Shown here piece after piece: positions 47,584 through 56,509 of a DNA stretch of 64,000 nt. Positions within the stretch are counted from its first letter, which is position 1. The number at the start of each line of letters is the position of its first letter. The position numbers and the translations under genes were made by a program. The stretch covers positions 1-64,000 of the forward strand of contig NZ_FOFG01000015.1 in assembly GCF_900110915.1 (NCBI RefSeq), in the 5' to 3' direction. The stretch is from Faunimonas pinastri. Its GTDB lineage: Bacteria > Pseudomonadota > Alphaproteobacteria > Rhizobiales > Afifellaceae. The notes under the pieces were generated by a model that saw only the letters and a program-made list of their open reading frames with translations, was not told where the DNA came from and made no database searches.

Positions 47584-50500
47584 TCAGGCGCGGTTCTCGT
47601 CAAGCCAAGCCCTCATGTTCTGGAAAAGCTGCAGCCACGGAGAGACGCCGAACGCCTTCCATTCCGGCGGCATGTACTCCCAGTGCCACGGCTGGAATGT
47701 CCGCTCGGGATGCGGCATCAGCGCGAGATGCCGTCCGTCGCCCGAGCAGAGCGCGGTAATGCCTTCTTCCGAGCCGTTCGGATTGTGCGGGTAGATCTCG
47801 GTGGCCTCGCCTTCGGGATCGACGAAGACCAGCGGCACCGATGCCGCCGCCTTGACGGCCGCGTCCGGGAAGACGGCCAGGCCTTCGCCGTGCTCGCTCC
47901 AGATCCCTAGGATCGAGCCTTCCATGCCCTTGAGATGCACGGCCGGCGACGGCTGCACCTTGACGCGGGACCAGCGGGATTCGAAGCGGCCGGACTTGTT
48001 GCGAATGAAGCGCGGCTGACGGCTATCGGGCACGCCCTTCTCCGGTATCCATCCCAGAAGCGCCATCAACTGGCAGCCGTTACAGGCGCCCAGCGACAGC
48101 GTATCGGGTCGGTCGTAGAAGGCGTCGAACATCGACCGCAGCCGGTCGTTGAAGCGGATCGTTCCGGCCCAGCCCTTGCCGCTGTCGAACACGTCCATGA
48201 ATGCGAAGCCGCCACAGAACATGATCGCCCGGAAGTCGGCGAGGTCCGCTCGCCCCTGCAGGAGGTCGTCCATCGCGATGTCCCACGGCTCCATTCCTGC
48301 GGCATGGCAGGCGGCCGCCATTTCGCGGTCCGCATTGGTGCCTTCCTCGCGCAGGATCGCGACCTTCGGCTTGTCGCCCCGCGCCATCAGTTCCGGCGCG
48401 GTAGGCTTTGGCGTGAAGCTCAGCTCGTAGACGGGCTTTACGTGCCTACCAAGCTCGCGGAACTCGGAACGGGCGCAGTCCGGATCGCTCTGCTCTTCCT
48501 CCAGGCGGGCGCTGGTCGCGCTCCATTGCTGGATCAGGCCGTTGGTGGCGGCGGAGAAGATATCCCGTCCGTTTTGCCGGACCGTCACGACCGCTTCTTC
48601 GCGGGAAGCGCCAACCGACTGGAAGGGTGCGCCGTGCGCCTCGAAGGCAGCACGGACCGCCGGCTCGTTCTCCGGAGCGTATTCGACGAGGAGGCCTAGC
48701 TCTTCGGCGAAGAGTTGCGCCACCGCATCGCCCGGCGGGAGATCGAGGTCGAGGCCGCAATTGCCGGCCATGGCCATTTCGATCGCCGCGGTCACGAGGC
48801 CGCCTTCGCTGCGGTCGTGCAGCGCGAGGATCAGGCCTTTCCCGATCAACTCCTGCACGGCGAGGAACGCGCCCTTCAGCGCGACCGGATCGTTCACGTC
48901 GGGCGTTTTGTTGCCGAGCTGGCCGAAAGCCTGCGCCAGGCTGGAACCGCCGAGGCGGTTGCGGCCGAAGCCGAGATCCACGAAGCCGAGCCGCGAACGG
49001 CCGGGCGCCTTCAGGTCCGGCGTCAGCGTCGTGGTGAAATCCGGCACAGGCGCATAGCCGAGGATCACCAGTTCGCCCGGTGACTTCACCAGCTCGTCCC
49101 CGACATTGGCGGACATGGAAAGACTGTCCTTGCCGCCGTCGATGGCGATGCCGAGGGCCAGCATCACGTCGCGCATCGCGACCGCCGCGTCATAGAGGCG
49201 AGCGCCCTCGCCCGGCAGCTTGGCCGCCCACATCCAGTTGGCGCGACAGCGGATGTCGTTGATCGACGACACCCGCGCCGAGGCCATGTTGGTCAGCATC
49301 TCGCCCACCGCCATCCGTGCGCCGGCGGCCGGGTCGATCAGCATCTTGGTCGGCTGTTCGCCCAGCGCCATGGCCGCGCCGGAGACGTCGAAATGGCTGG
49401 ATGCGCGGATCGCGACGTTTGAAACCGGCAGGCCCAGCGGCCCGCAGCATTGCTGGCGCGCGACCAGACCCGTCACGCAGCGGTCGGCCTTGTGGACGAG
49501 GAAGCCCTTGGAGCCCACCTGCGGCAGCGAGAAGACCTTCTCGATAGCATCGGCGAGATCGAGATCGGCCGGCAGCGCCACCGGCTTCAGGCTGCGCGCC
49601 TTCCGCTCGGACCGGAACGTCTTCTGCGGCATGTGCGTCAGCACGCGTTCCAGATCGAGATCGACGGGCCGGGAGCCATCGGCGGAATCCTCGACCACCA
49701 TGCGTCCGTCGCTGCCGACTTCCCCGAGGATCTCGCAGGGCACGCGCTCGCGCTCGCAGATCGCCTGGAAGAGCCCGAGCGACTCGCGACGGATCAGGAG
49801 GCCGAAGCGCTCCTGGTATTCGCCCGACCAGATCTCCAGCACCGACATGGAGCGGTCGCCGACATTGATGTTGCGGATGTCGATGGTGCCGCCGAGCGGC
49901 TCGACCAGTTCCGGCACGACATTGCCGGGGCCGCCTGCGCCCTGATCGTGAATGCTGGCGACCGGATTGAGGTCACCCAGTTCGACGCAGGCGCGGATGA
50001 CGCGGATCGCCCGGTTTTCCATCTCCGGATTGCCGCGCTGCACCGACTTGAAGTCTAGATCCTCGGTATTTTCACCCTGCGCCATAGACGATGCGCCGCC
50101 ACCGCCGACGCCGATCGGATAGGCCGGGCCGCCCAGGCCGACGATGATCATGCCGGACTCGGGCGGCTGCTTCTCGACGTGACCGGCCTCGATCTCGCCG
50201 ACGCCGGCACAATAGAGCACCGGCTTGCGGGGCTCCTGCCACTCGCCGTCGACAAGCTGGCCGAAGGATCGGGTGAAACCGAGGAGCGTCGGAATGCCGA
50301 TCTCGTTGCCATAGGCGGAGACGCCGTTGCTGCCCTCCACGAGGATGTCGCGAGGCGAAGCGTACTTGGAAGGTTTGTCGCGGCCGGTCTCCTCGCCCGC
50401 GATCTCGTGACCGTCCAGGAAGAGGTTGCCGACGAAATAGCCGGCGGCGCTGACGCCCGCGATGGAACCCCGGCCGACGGCGCTGAGGTCGCGCAACATG

Positions 50501-51390
50501 CCGCCGGTGCCGGTCGCGGCGCCCGGGAACGGCGAGACGAAGGTCGGGTGATTATGCGTTTCGGCCGTGCAGACGATCTCGCGCCGACGTTCCGCAAGCT
50601 CGAAGGCCGAAGGCTCCCCGGGCGCAGTGGGCTGCAGCGACCTGACGTCATGGCCGCGGATCACACCGCCATTGTCGCGGAAGGCGACGAGCGAATTGTC
50701 GATGTCCTGCCGGCGGAGCTCCTTCAGCGGGGCCTGAACGATCTCGAAGAGCGGCTCGGCCTGCGCTTCGCCATCGATCTCCTGAACGCCCTTGAAGTAC
50801 CAGTGTCGGCTGTGCTCGCTGTTGGACTGGCCGAGCTGGAAAAGCTCGACCTCGGTCGGATTGCGGCGGAAATCCTCGGTGAAGAGACGGAAATAGAAGT
50901 CGAGGTCCCAGGCATCCATGCCGAGGCCCATCGTGCGGTTCGCCTCGTCCAGAGCCGCGATCCCGTTTTCCATCAGCGGCACGTCGCGCACCGGCTGCGG
51001 CTTGGCCTCGTGCTCGAAGCCATCGACCGGTTCGCGCCACAGGGTTTCGGTCATGCGGTCGACATGCGCCCGGAGATACGCCTCGCGCTCGCCCGCCGCG
51101 ACCCGGCTGCGGCGTGAGCGTTCGATGCGGGTCACCTGCGGCAGGCCCATGGCCTTGCAGATGGCGACGGCATTGCTGGAAAACGGCGTCTCGATGGTCA
51201 GCAGCGGTCCGATCTCGACCCCCTCCTGGCCGATGAGGGTCTCCGTTCCGGCCTTTTCGGGCTCGAAGGTTTCGGTGCAGAGCCATTGCAGCCGGGCGAG
51301 TTCGTCGACAGAGAGCGCCGAGTCCGTCTCGATCGTGAAGCACAGCTCCTGCTCGGGGCTGGTTTGGCGATAGAAGCGATAAAGCGCCAT
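47584..51390 (-). CDS. purL: Single-chain FGAM synthase, large PurL (PFAS type)
   Basis: Converts FGAR and glutamine to FGAM with ATP. At 1268 residues it contains the PurS-like N-terminal domain, two ATPase-type lobes and a fused class I glutamine amidotransferase. Motifs: QSNSEHSRHW, ETHNHPTFVSPFPGAATGTGG, WMWAAKLPGEGA, DGGKDSLSM; amidotransferase C1103 (GACNGCQLMALLGW), H1227 and E1229 (MPHPERTFQPW). Several stretches, e.g. ILREEGTNADREMA and SPWLQLFQN, recall animal PFAS. The ATG at 51390 is preferred to the frame start at 51504. Hyphomicrobiales normally use separate PurS, PurQ and short PurL. Confidence 0.95.
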   Translation of the reverse strand: MALYRFYRQTSPEQELCFTIETDSALSVDELARLQWLCTETFEPEKAGTETLIGQEGVEIGPLLTIETPFSSNAVAICKAMGLPQVTRIERSRRSRVAAGEREAYLRAHVDRMTETLWREPVDGFEHEAKPQPVRDVPLMENGIAALDEANRTMGLGMDAWDLDFYFRLFTEDFRRNPTEVELFQLGQSNSEHSRHWYFKGVQEIDGEAQAEPLFEIVQAPLKELRRQDIDNSLVAFRDNGGVIRGHDVRSLQPTAPGEPSAFELAERRREIVCTAETHNHPTFVSPFPGAATGTGGMLRDLSAVGRGSIAGVSAAGYFVGNLFLDGHEIAGEETGRDKPSKYASPRDILVEGSNGVSAYGNEIGIPTLLGFTRSFGQLVDGEWQEPRKPVLYCAGVGEIEAGHVEKQPPESGMIIVGLGGPAYPIGVGGGGASSMAQGENTEDLDFKSVQRGNPEMENRAIRVIRACVELGDLNPVASIHDQGAGGPGNVVPELVEPLGGTIDIRNINVGDRSMSVLEIWSGEYQERFGLLIRRESLGLFQAICERERVPCEILGEVGSDGRMVVEDSADGSRPVDLDLERVLTHMPQKTFRSERKARSLKPVALPADLDLADAIEKVFSLPQVGSKGFLVHKADRCVTGLVARQQCCGPLGLPVSNVAIRASSHFDVSGAAMALGEQPTKMLIDPAAGARMAVGEMLTNMASARVSSINDIRCRANWMWAAKLPGEGARLYDAAVAMRDVMLALGIAIDGGKDSLSMSANVGDELVKSPGELVILGYAPVPDFTTTLTPDLKAPGRSRLGFVDLGFGRNRLGGSSLAQAFGQLGNKTPDVNDPVALKGAFLAVQELIGKGLILALHDRSEGGLVTAAIEMAMAGNCGLDLDLPPGDAVAQLFAEELGLLVEYAPENEPAVRAAFEAHGAPFQSVGASREEAVVTVRQNGRDIFSAATNGLIQQWSATSARLEEEQSDPDCARSEFRELGRHVKPVYELSFTPKPTAPELMARGDKPKVAILREEGTNADREMAAACHAAGMEPWDIAMDDLLQGRADLADFRAIMFCGGFAFMDVFDSGKGWAGTIRFNDRLRSMFDAFYDRPDTLSLGACNGCQLMALLGWIPEKGVPDSRQPRFIRNKSGRFESRWSRVKVQPSPAVHLKGMEGSILGIWSEHGEGLAVFPDAAVKAAASVPLVFVDPEGEATEIYPHNPNGSEEGITALCSGDGRHLALMPHPERTFQPWHWEYMPPEWKAFGVSPWLQLFQNMRAWLDENRA

Positions 51391-51404
51391 GGATTCAGTC
51401 TGCC

Positions 51405-52091
51405 TCAGGCCGTGTTGCTGCGGGCCGGCGATGCCGGATGGTCGTATCGGTCGATCTCGTAGCCGGACGGCACGCGAAGCGATTCCGGGTCGCTGCCGTC
51501 CCACGAGATCGCGCCGGACAGGACAAGATTGGTGATCTCGGGCTGCCAGAGATGCTCGAACCGGAGCACGCGCGCGCCCAACGTTTCCACCGTGTCACCC
51601 GGTTCAATGGGGACGTGGAAGCGGAAGAACACGGGGCCGCGATCGTATTCGTCGGAGACGAAATGCATGGTCACGGCTGACGCTTCCGCCGCGCCACGAC
51701 CATGGGCTTCCATCACCGCATGGTGGACATGGTGGCCATAAAGCCCGGCGCCGCCGAATTCCGGCAGTGGACCGGGGTGGATGTTGAAGGTGCGACGCGG
51801 ATCGAGGCCGCTCACATGCTTCAGCCAGCCGGACAGCGCGAAGAACTCCGCGCCGGTTTCGTCCGAGATTTCATGGTAGCGCTCGTGCACCCAGGGCGAT
51901 GCGAAGTGCATGAAGCGGATGCCCAGCCGGTCGGCGCGCTCGCGAACGCCCCCGTCGGCATGATTGGACACGACGCCGACGATGTCGGCATCGAGCACGC
52001 CCTCGCGAGCGCGAAGCACGAGGTTCTCGAACCCCGAGCCGCCGCCGCTCCTGGAGCCCGAGGCGAAGATGAGGAGTTTCGGCTGGGTCAT
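51405..52091 (-). CDS. purN: Divergent GAR transformylase
   Basis: Formyl-transferase-fold protein of 228 residues expected to turn GAR into FGAR using 10-formyl-THF. The N-terminus LLIFASGSRSGGGSGFENLV carries the phosphate-binding loop with a longer Gly/Ser run than usual PurN; catalytic asparagine and histidine lie in FNIHPGPLPEFGGAGLYG, and the aspartate in VSDEYDRGPVFF. Sequence otherwise departs from the E. coli type. Start ATG 52091 is four bases after the purD stop and the gene ends 14 bases before purL, indicating one operon. Confidence 0.85.
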   Translation of the reverse strand: MTQPKLLIFASGSRSGGGSGFENLVLRAREGVLDADIVGVVSNHADGGVRERADRLGIRFMHFASPWVHERYHEISDETGAEFFALSGWLKHVSGLDPRRTFNIHPGPLPEFGGAGLYGHHVHHAVMEAHGRGAAEASAVTMHFVSDEYDRGPVFFRFHVPIEPGDTVETLGARVLRFEHLWQPEITNLVLSGAISWDGSDPESLRVPSGYEIDRYDHPASPARSNTA

Positions 52092-52095
52092 CCCG

Positions 52096-53370
52096 TCAGG
52101 CGAGCTTCGCCGCGATATCGCGCCGGAACTGCATACCTTCGAAATAGATCTTTTCGCATGCGGTATAGGCCTTTGCCCGAGCATCTTCATGCGTCGCGCC
52201 AACGCCGACGACGTTGAGGACACGGCCGCCCGATGTCACCAGTTCGCCCTCGTCACGCGTCCCGGCATGGAAGACGAACGCGCCCTCGTCCGCCGCATCG
52301 ACACCGCTGATCGGTATGCCGGTCGCGTATTTGCCGGGATACCCACCCGACGCCAGCACCACGCAGACCGCGGCTTCGTCGCTGATCTCCGTCGCCGGCA
52401 AGTTCGCAAGGCCGCCGGGAACGATGGCGGCCAGCGTCAGGTCCACGATGTCGGTGCGGAGCAGTGCCAGCGCGATCTGCGTCTCCGGATCGCCGAAGCG
52501 GCAGTTGAATTCGATCACCTGCGGTCCGCTCTCCGTCAGCATCAGCCCGGCATAGAGAACGCCGTGATAAGGCATGCCGCGCCGGGCCATCTCGTGAATG
52601 ACCGGCAGGATGATCTCGGCCTTCACCTTCTCAAGCAGCGCCTGATCCACGTCGGGCAGCGGCGAGTAGGCGCCCATGCCGCCGGTGTTCGGGCCGCGAT
52701 CGCCGTCCAGCGCGCGTTTGTGGTCGCGAACGGCGGGCAGCAGGATGGCGTTCTCGCCGTCGCAGATCGCCATCACCGAGCATTCGCGCCCGGACAGGCA
52801 GCGCTCGATGACCACCGTATCGCCGGCCTCACCGAAAATCTTGTCGGACAGCATCGAGCCGGCGGCTTCAAGCGCCTCCTGCTCGCTGGATGCGACCGTC
52901 ACGCCCTTGCCGGCGCAGAGACCGTCGGCCTTGACCACGACCGGTGAGCCGAAGGCGCGGATCGCCGCCTCGGCCTCGTCATAGCTGGAAGCCACGACGT
53001 GGTCTGCCGTGGGTACGCCGAGGCTGACGCAGATCTCCTTGGCGAAGGCCTTGGATCCTTCAAGCTGCGCGGCTGCGGCGGACGGACCGAACACGCGGAT
53101 CCCGGCCCCGGTGAAAACGTCGGACACGCCGGCAACCAATGGCGCCTCGGGACCGACCACGACGAGATCGACACCCTCGCGCTGGGCGAGGTTCAGGAGC
53201 GCCGGACCGTCGCTGTCGCCCACGGCGCGCCGGTCGGCTGCGGGAATGCCGCCATTGCCGGGGGCGCAGAGGACACGGGCGACACGCGAGCTGGAGCCGA
53301 AGGCGCGGTAGAGCGCATGTTCACGCGCTCCGCCACCGATGATCAATACGGTCAGCCCCTCGCTCTGCAA
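52096..53370 (-). CDS. purD: Phosphoribosylamine-glycine ligase (GAR synthetase)
   Basis: ATP-grasp enzyme (424 residues) joining glycine to phosphoribosylamine. N-terminal VLIIGGGAREHAL, then VVVGPEAPLVAGVSD, the ATP-grasp lid VVVKADGLCAGKGV, RDHKRALDGDRGPNTGGMGAYSP and the metal site EFNCRFGDPETQ. TTG 53370 is used as start because GGGGAG stands six bases upstream and no ATG is near. It follows purF by 69 bases. Confidence 0.95.
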   Translation of the reverse strand: MQSEGLTVLIIGGGAREHALYRAFGSSSRVARVLCAPGNGGIPAADRRAVGDSDGPALLNLAQREGVDLVVVGPEAPLVAGVSDVFTGAGIRVFGPSAAAAQLEGSKAFAKEICVSLGVPTADHVVASSYDEAEAAIRAFGSPVVVKADGLCAGKGVTVASSEQEALEAAGSMLSDKIFGEAGDTVVIERCLSGRECSVMAICDGENAILLPAVRDHKRALDGDRGPNTGGMGAYSPLPDVDQALLEKVKAEIILPVIHEMARRGMPYHGVLYAGLMLTESGPQVIEFNCRFGDPETQIALALLRTDIVDLTLAAIVPGGLANLPATEISDEAAVCVVLASGGYPGKYATGIPISGVDAADEGAFVFHAGTRDEGELVTSGGRVLNVVGVGATHEDARAKAYTACEKIYFEGMQFRRDIAAKLA

Positions 53371-53439
53371 CGCGGCTCCCCTTTTCCTGTCTTGAAGCGG
53401 AGCCTGCCCCTTACCGCATGTGCGCTTGGGGGCAAGGGC

Positions 53440-54828
53440 CTAAATGCCGAAACGAATATCTTTTCGCTTGTCGCCGATGTCGATCGGGTACTCGCCATTG
53501 AAGCAGGAGGTGCAAAGATCCGCCTCCGGGATACCGATCGCGCGGATCATGCCGTCATAGGAGAGGAAGCTCAGCGACGAGGCGTTGAGATATTCCAGCA
53601 TTTCCTGATGGTTCATCTCGGCGGCGAGCAGCGTCTTCTGGTTGGGCAGGTCGATGCCGTAGAAATCGGGATACTTCACCGGCGGCGAGCTCACCATGAA
53701 ATGCACGGCCTTGGCGCCGGTGTCGAAAAGCATGCTGACGATCTGCTGCGAGGTCGTCCCGCGCACGATGGAATCGTCGATCACGACCACGCGCTTGCCT
53801 TCGATCACCTCACGCAACGGCGTCAGCTTCGACTTCACGCCCTGCTTGCGCATATGGGGCTCGGGCTCGATGAAGGTCCGGTGGATGTAGCGGTTCTTGA
53901 CGAGACCCATCTCGAAGGGAATGCCGGACTGCGCGGCATAGCCGATGGCAGCCGGGATCGCCGTTTCCGGCACCGGAATAACGACGTCCGCCTCGACCGG
54001 GAATTCCTTGGCGAGTTCGATGCCGCATTTGCGGCGCACGTCGTAGACGGACTGGCCGAGGAGCACGCTGTCGGGGCGGGAGAAATAGACGTACTCGAAG
54101 ACGTCGAGCTTCTGGTCGCCTTCGGCCACCTGCGTGGATTTCAGGCCGGACTTGCTCGCCACCACCATCTCGCCCGGCCGCACATCGCGCAGGAAGGTCG
54201 CTCCGACGGGATGGAAGGCGCAGGTTTCCGACGAGAAGACGTAGCCGCCGTTCAGCTTGCCGATCGCCAGCGGCCGAATGCCGAAACGATCGCGGAAGGC
54301 GATCAGCTTGTCCTTGGTCAGGACCAGCACCGAGAAGGCGCCATCCATCAGATGGTAGACCTCCTCGATCGCCGCTTCGACAGGCCGGCCGTTGCGCGAG
54401 AGATAGCCGATGGCCTCCGCCATCAGCGCCGAGTCGGACAGGCCGTCGATCTCGACTCCATTGCTGGTCAGCAATTCCTCAAGGCGGCGCGTGCCGGGAA
54501 TGTTGCCGTTATGGGCAAGCGCGATGGTCTCTTCGTTCACCATCAGCGGCTGGGCGTGCTCCAGCTTGGAGCCGCCCGCCGTGGAATAGCGGTTGTGGCC
54601 TATCGCCGCGGTGCCGTGCAGGCTGCGGATATTCTCCTCGGAATAGGCGTGGGAAACCAGGCCCATCTCACGATGCGAATGCAGGACAGATCCGTCGCTG
54701 GCCGCGATCCCCGAACTCTCCTGCCCGCGATGTTGCAGTGCATAAAGGCCGAAGAAGGTGATGCGGGCGGCATCGAGCCCGTTTCCGTACACGCCGAAAA
54801 CCGCGCACTTCTCACCGATGCTTCTCAT
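53440..54828 (-). CDS. purF: Amidophosphoribosyltransferase
   Basis: First committed enzyme of purine synthesis (462 residues), making phosphoribosylamine from PRPP and glutamine. The N-terminal nucleophile is C8 in MRSIGEKCAVFGVYG, so a seven-residue propeptide must be removed. The glutaminase domain has LQHRGQESSGIA and GHNRYSTAGGS; the PRTase domain has the PRPP motif VVVIDDSIVRGTTS. Cysteines in DLCTSCFNGEYP near the C-terminus fit the iron-sulphur type, although the full ligand set is not certain. First gene of purF-D-N-L-M, divergent from guaB. Confidence 0.96.
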   Translation of the reverse strand: MRSIGEKCAVFGVYGNGLDAARITFFGLYALQHRGQESSGIAASDGSVLHSHREMGLVSHAYSEENIRSLHGTAAIGHNRYSTAGGSKLEHAQPLMVNEETIALAHNGNIPGTRRLEELLTSNGVEIDGLSDSALMAEAIGYLSRNGRPVEAAIEEVYHLMDGAFSVLVLTKDKLIAFRDRFGIRPLAIGKLNGGYVFSSETCAFHPVGATFLRDVRPGEMVVASKSGLKSTQVAEGDQKLDVFEYVYFSRPDSVLLGQSVYDVRRKCGIELAKEFPVEADVVIPVPETAIPAAIGYAAQSGIPFEMGLVKNRYIHRTFIEPEPHMRKQGVKSKLTPLREVIEGKRVVVIDDSIVRGTTSQQIVSMLFDTGAKAVHFMVSSPPVKYPDFYGIDLPNQKTLLAAEMNHQEMLEYLNASSLSFLSYDGMIRAIGIPEADLCTSCFNGEYPIDIGDKRKDIRFGI

Positions 54829-54948
54829 TGATAATGGTCCTCGCAGTCACGCTCTTCGCGTAACCGATATCGCTCACCGCGTTCGTCCGATAAGGTGCGC
54901 CCGATTCCGGGCCGGGCCCGAGCAAACTCATAGCCGGAAGCAGAATAT
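54829..54948. promoter_or_regulatory. Shared divergent upstream region of purF and guaB
   Basis: Only 120 bases separate the two divergent starts, so both promoters, and any purine-responsive operator, must lie here or within the coding ends. I see no PurR-like palindrome and no clear -35/-10 pair. A GC-rich block GGGCCGGGCCCG lies at about 54909-54920. Confidence 0.4.
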
Positions 54949-56472
54949 ATGCCAAATGAGCGGATGCACAAATTCTTCGCCAGCCTGAGCGACCAGGGTC
55001 TCATGCTGACCTATAGCGACGTGCGGCTGCGGACAACCTATTCCGAGGTTCTTCCCCCCGACGCCAACCTCGCCAGCCGTATTTCACGCAATGTCGAGCT
55101 CCGGGTGCCGCTGATCAGTTCTCCCATGGACACGGTGACCACGGCATCCATGGCGATCGCCATGGCAGAAGCCGGCGGCATCGGCGTCGTGCATCGCGGG
55201 CTGAGCCCCGAGGCGCAGGCCAAGGAGATCGCCCGCGTCAAGAACCACCTGAACGCGCGGATCGAAGCGCCGATCACCGTGCAGCAGGACGAGACGGTGT
55301 CGGACGTGCTCACCATGCGCGAGCGCAAGCGCTACCGCTTCCACTCCTTCCCCGTGCTGGACGGCGACGGCAAGGTCGTCGGCCTCGTGACCGGCAGCGA
55401 TTTCGATTTCTGCCAGAACCTCAACGCCCCCGTGCGCTCCATCATGACGCCGCTGGCGGACCTCACCGTCGGCCAGCCCGGCATGGGCCCGCGCGAGGCG
55501 TTCGACCTGATGAACAGGCAGAAGAAGAAGGTGCTGCTGCTGATCGGCGAGAACGCTCGGCTCGCCGGCCTCTATGCCTTCTCCGACATGAAGCGAATCT
55601 TCGCGCGGGCCGAGGGCCAGCAGTCGGAGTTCAACGTCGATGCCAAGGGCCAGCTCCGCGTGGCGGCAGCCGTGGGCGTCGGCGAAAAGGCGCTGGAGCG
55701 CGCGGCACTGCTTTCGCGGAAGCACTGCGACGTCTTCCACATCGATACGGCGCATGGCGACAGCCGCGGCGTCATCGAGACGCTGAAGACGCTGAAGGCG
55801 CAGTATCCCGACGTCGACATCATCGCCGGCAACGTTTCCAGCGGCGACTCCGCCAAGCGTCTCGCGGATGCCGGGGCCGACGGCATTCTCGTCGGCCAGG
55901 GTCCCGGGTCCATCTGCACCACGCGCGTGATCGCCGGCATCGGCGTGCCGCAGGTCTCCGCGATCTACGATTGCGTGCGGGCTATCGAAGGCTCGGGCGT
56001 GCCGATCGTCGCCGACGGCGGCATCGGCAATTCCGGCGACATGGTCATCGCGCTGGCGGTCGGCGCCTCCACCGTCATGCTGGGCCGTCTTCTCGCCGGC
56101 ACCGAGGAAGCGCCGGGCGAGACCCGGTTCCTCAACGGCATGCAGGTGAAGGACTATCGCGGCATGGGCTCGCTCGGCGCGATGCGGGAAAGCTCGGCCT
56201 CGCGCGAGCGTTACGGCCAGGCAAGCGTGTTGCCGCAGAAGCTTGTGCCGGAAGGCGTGGAAGGCATCGTGCCTTATCGCGGGCCGGTTCGCTCCGTGCT
56301 GGACCAGTATCTCGGCGGCATCCGCTCCGGCATGGGCTATATCGGCGCGCGCACCGTTTCCGAGCTCAGCGACCGGGCGGAGATCTTCCGCATCACCAAT
56401 GCGGGCCTGGCGGAGTCGCATCCGCACGATATCGCCATCACGACGGAAGCTCCGAACTACCAGCGGAGCTAA
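54949..56472 (+). CDS. guaB: Inosine-5'-monophosphate dehydrogenase
   Basis: NAD-dependent oxidation of IMP to XMP, the entry to guanine nucleotides (507 residues). TIM barrel with ISSPMDTVT, GGIGVVHRG, catalytic C323 in GPGSICTTR, and the flap region GMGSLGAM; paired CBS domains about 105-220 are inserted. N-terminal LTYSDVRLRTTYSEVLPP and the flap-side sequence FLNGMQVKDYRG differ from usual bacterial GuaB, so it is a divergent copy. GGAAG precedes the ATG. Confidence 0.93.
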   Translation: MPNERMHKFFASLSDQGLMLTYSDVRLRTTYSEVLPPDANLASRISRNVELRVPLISSPMDTVTTASMAIAMAEAGGIGVVHRGLSPEAQAKEIARVKNHLNARIEAPITVQQDETVSDVLTMRERKRYRFHSFPVLDGDGKVVGLVTGSDFDFCQNLNAPVRSIMTPLADLTVGQPGMGPREAFDLMNRQKKKVLLLIGENARLAGLYAFSDMKRIFARAEGQQSEFNVDAKGQLRVAAAVGVGEKALERAALLSRKHCDVFHIDTAHGDSRGVIETLKTLKAQYPDVDIIAGNVSSGDSAKRLADAGADGILVGQGPGSICTTRVIAGIGVPQVSAIYDCVRAIEGSGVPIVADGGIGNSGDMVIALAVGASTVMLGRLLAGTEEAPGETRFLNGMQVKDYRGMGSLGAMRESSASRERYGQASVLPQKLVPEGVEGIVPYRGPVRSVLDQYLGGIRSGMGYIGARTVSELSDRAEIFRITNAGLAESHPHDIAITTEAPNYQRS

Positions 56473-56480
56473 TCGACAAC

Positions 56481-56509
56481 CTGAGCGGCGGCTTTCGGCG
56501 GCCGCTCAG
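56481..56509. terminator. Stem-loop between convergent guaB and urtE
   Basis: CTGAGCGGC (56481-56489) pairs with GCCGCTCAG (56501-56509), placed between the two stops and overlapping the urtE stop. There is no T-run, so it is at best a weak or Rho-assisted terminator. Confidence 0.4.

Noticed and set aside
52999-54831. 610-codon open frame on the plus strand opposite purF and purD
   Set aside because: Crosses an intergenic gap of two strongly supported enzymes; composition is that of a shadow frame.
54909-54920. GGGCCGGGCCCG block between purF and guaB as a PurR-type operator
   Set aside because: It is a simple GC palindrome-like run and does not resemble the ACGCAAACG-type PurR box; chance is likely in DNA of this composition.
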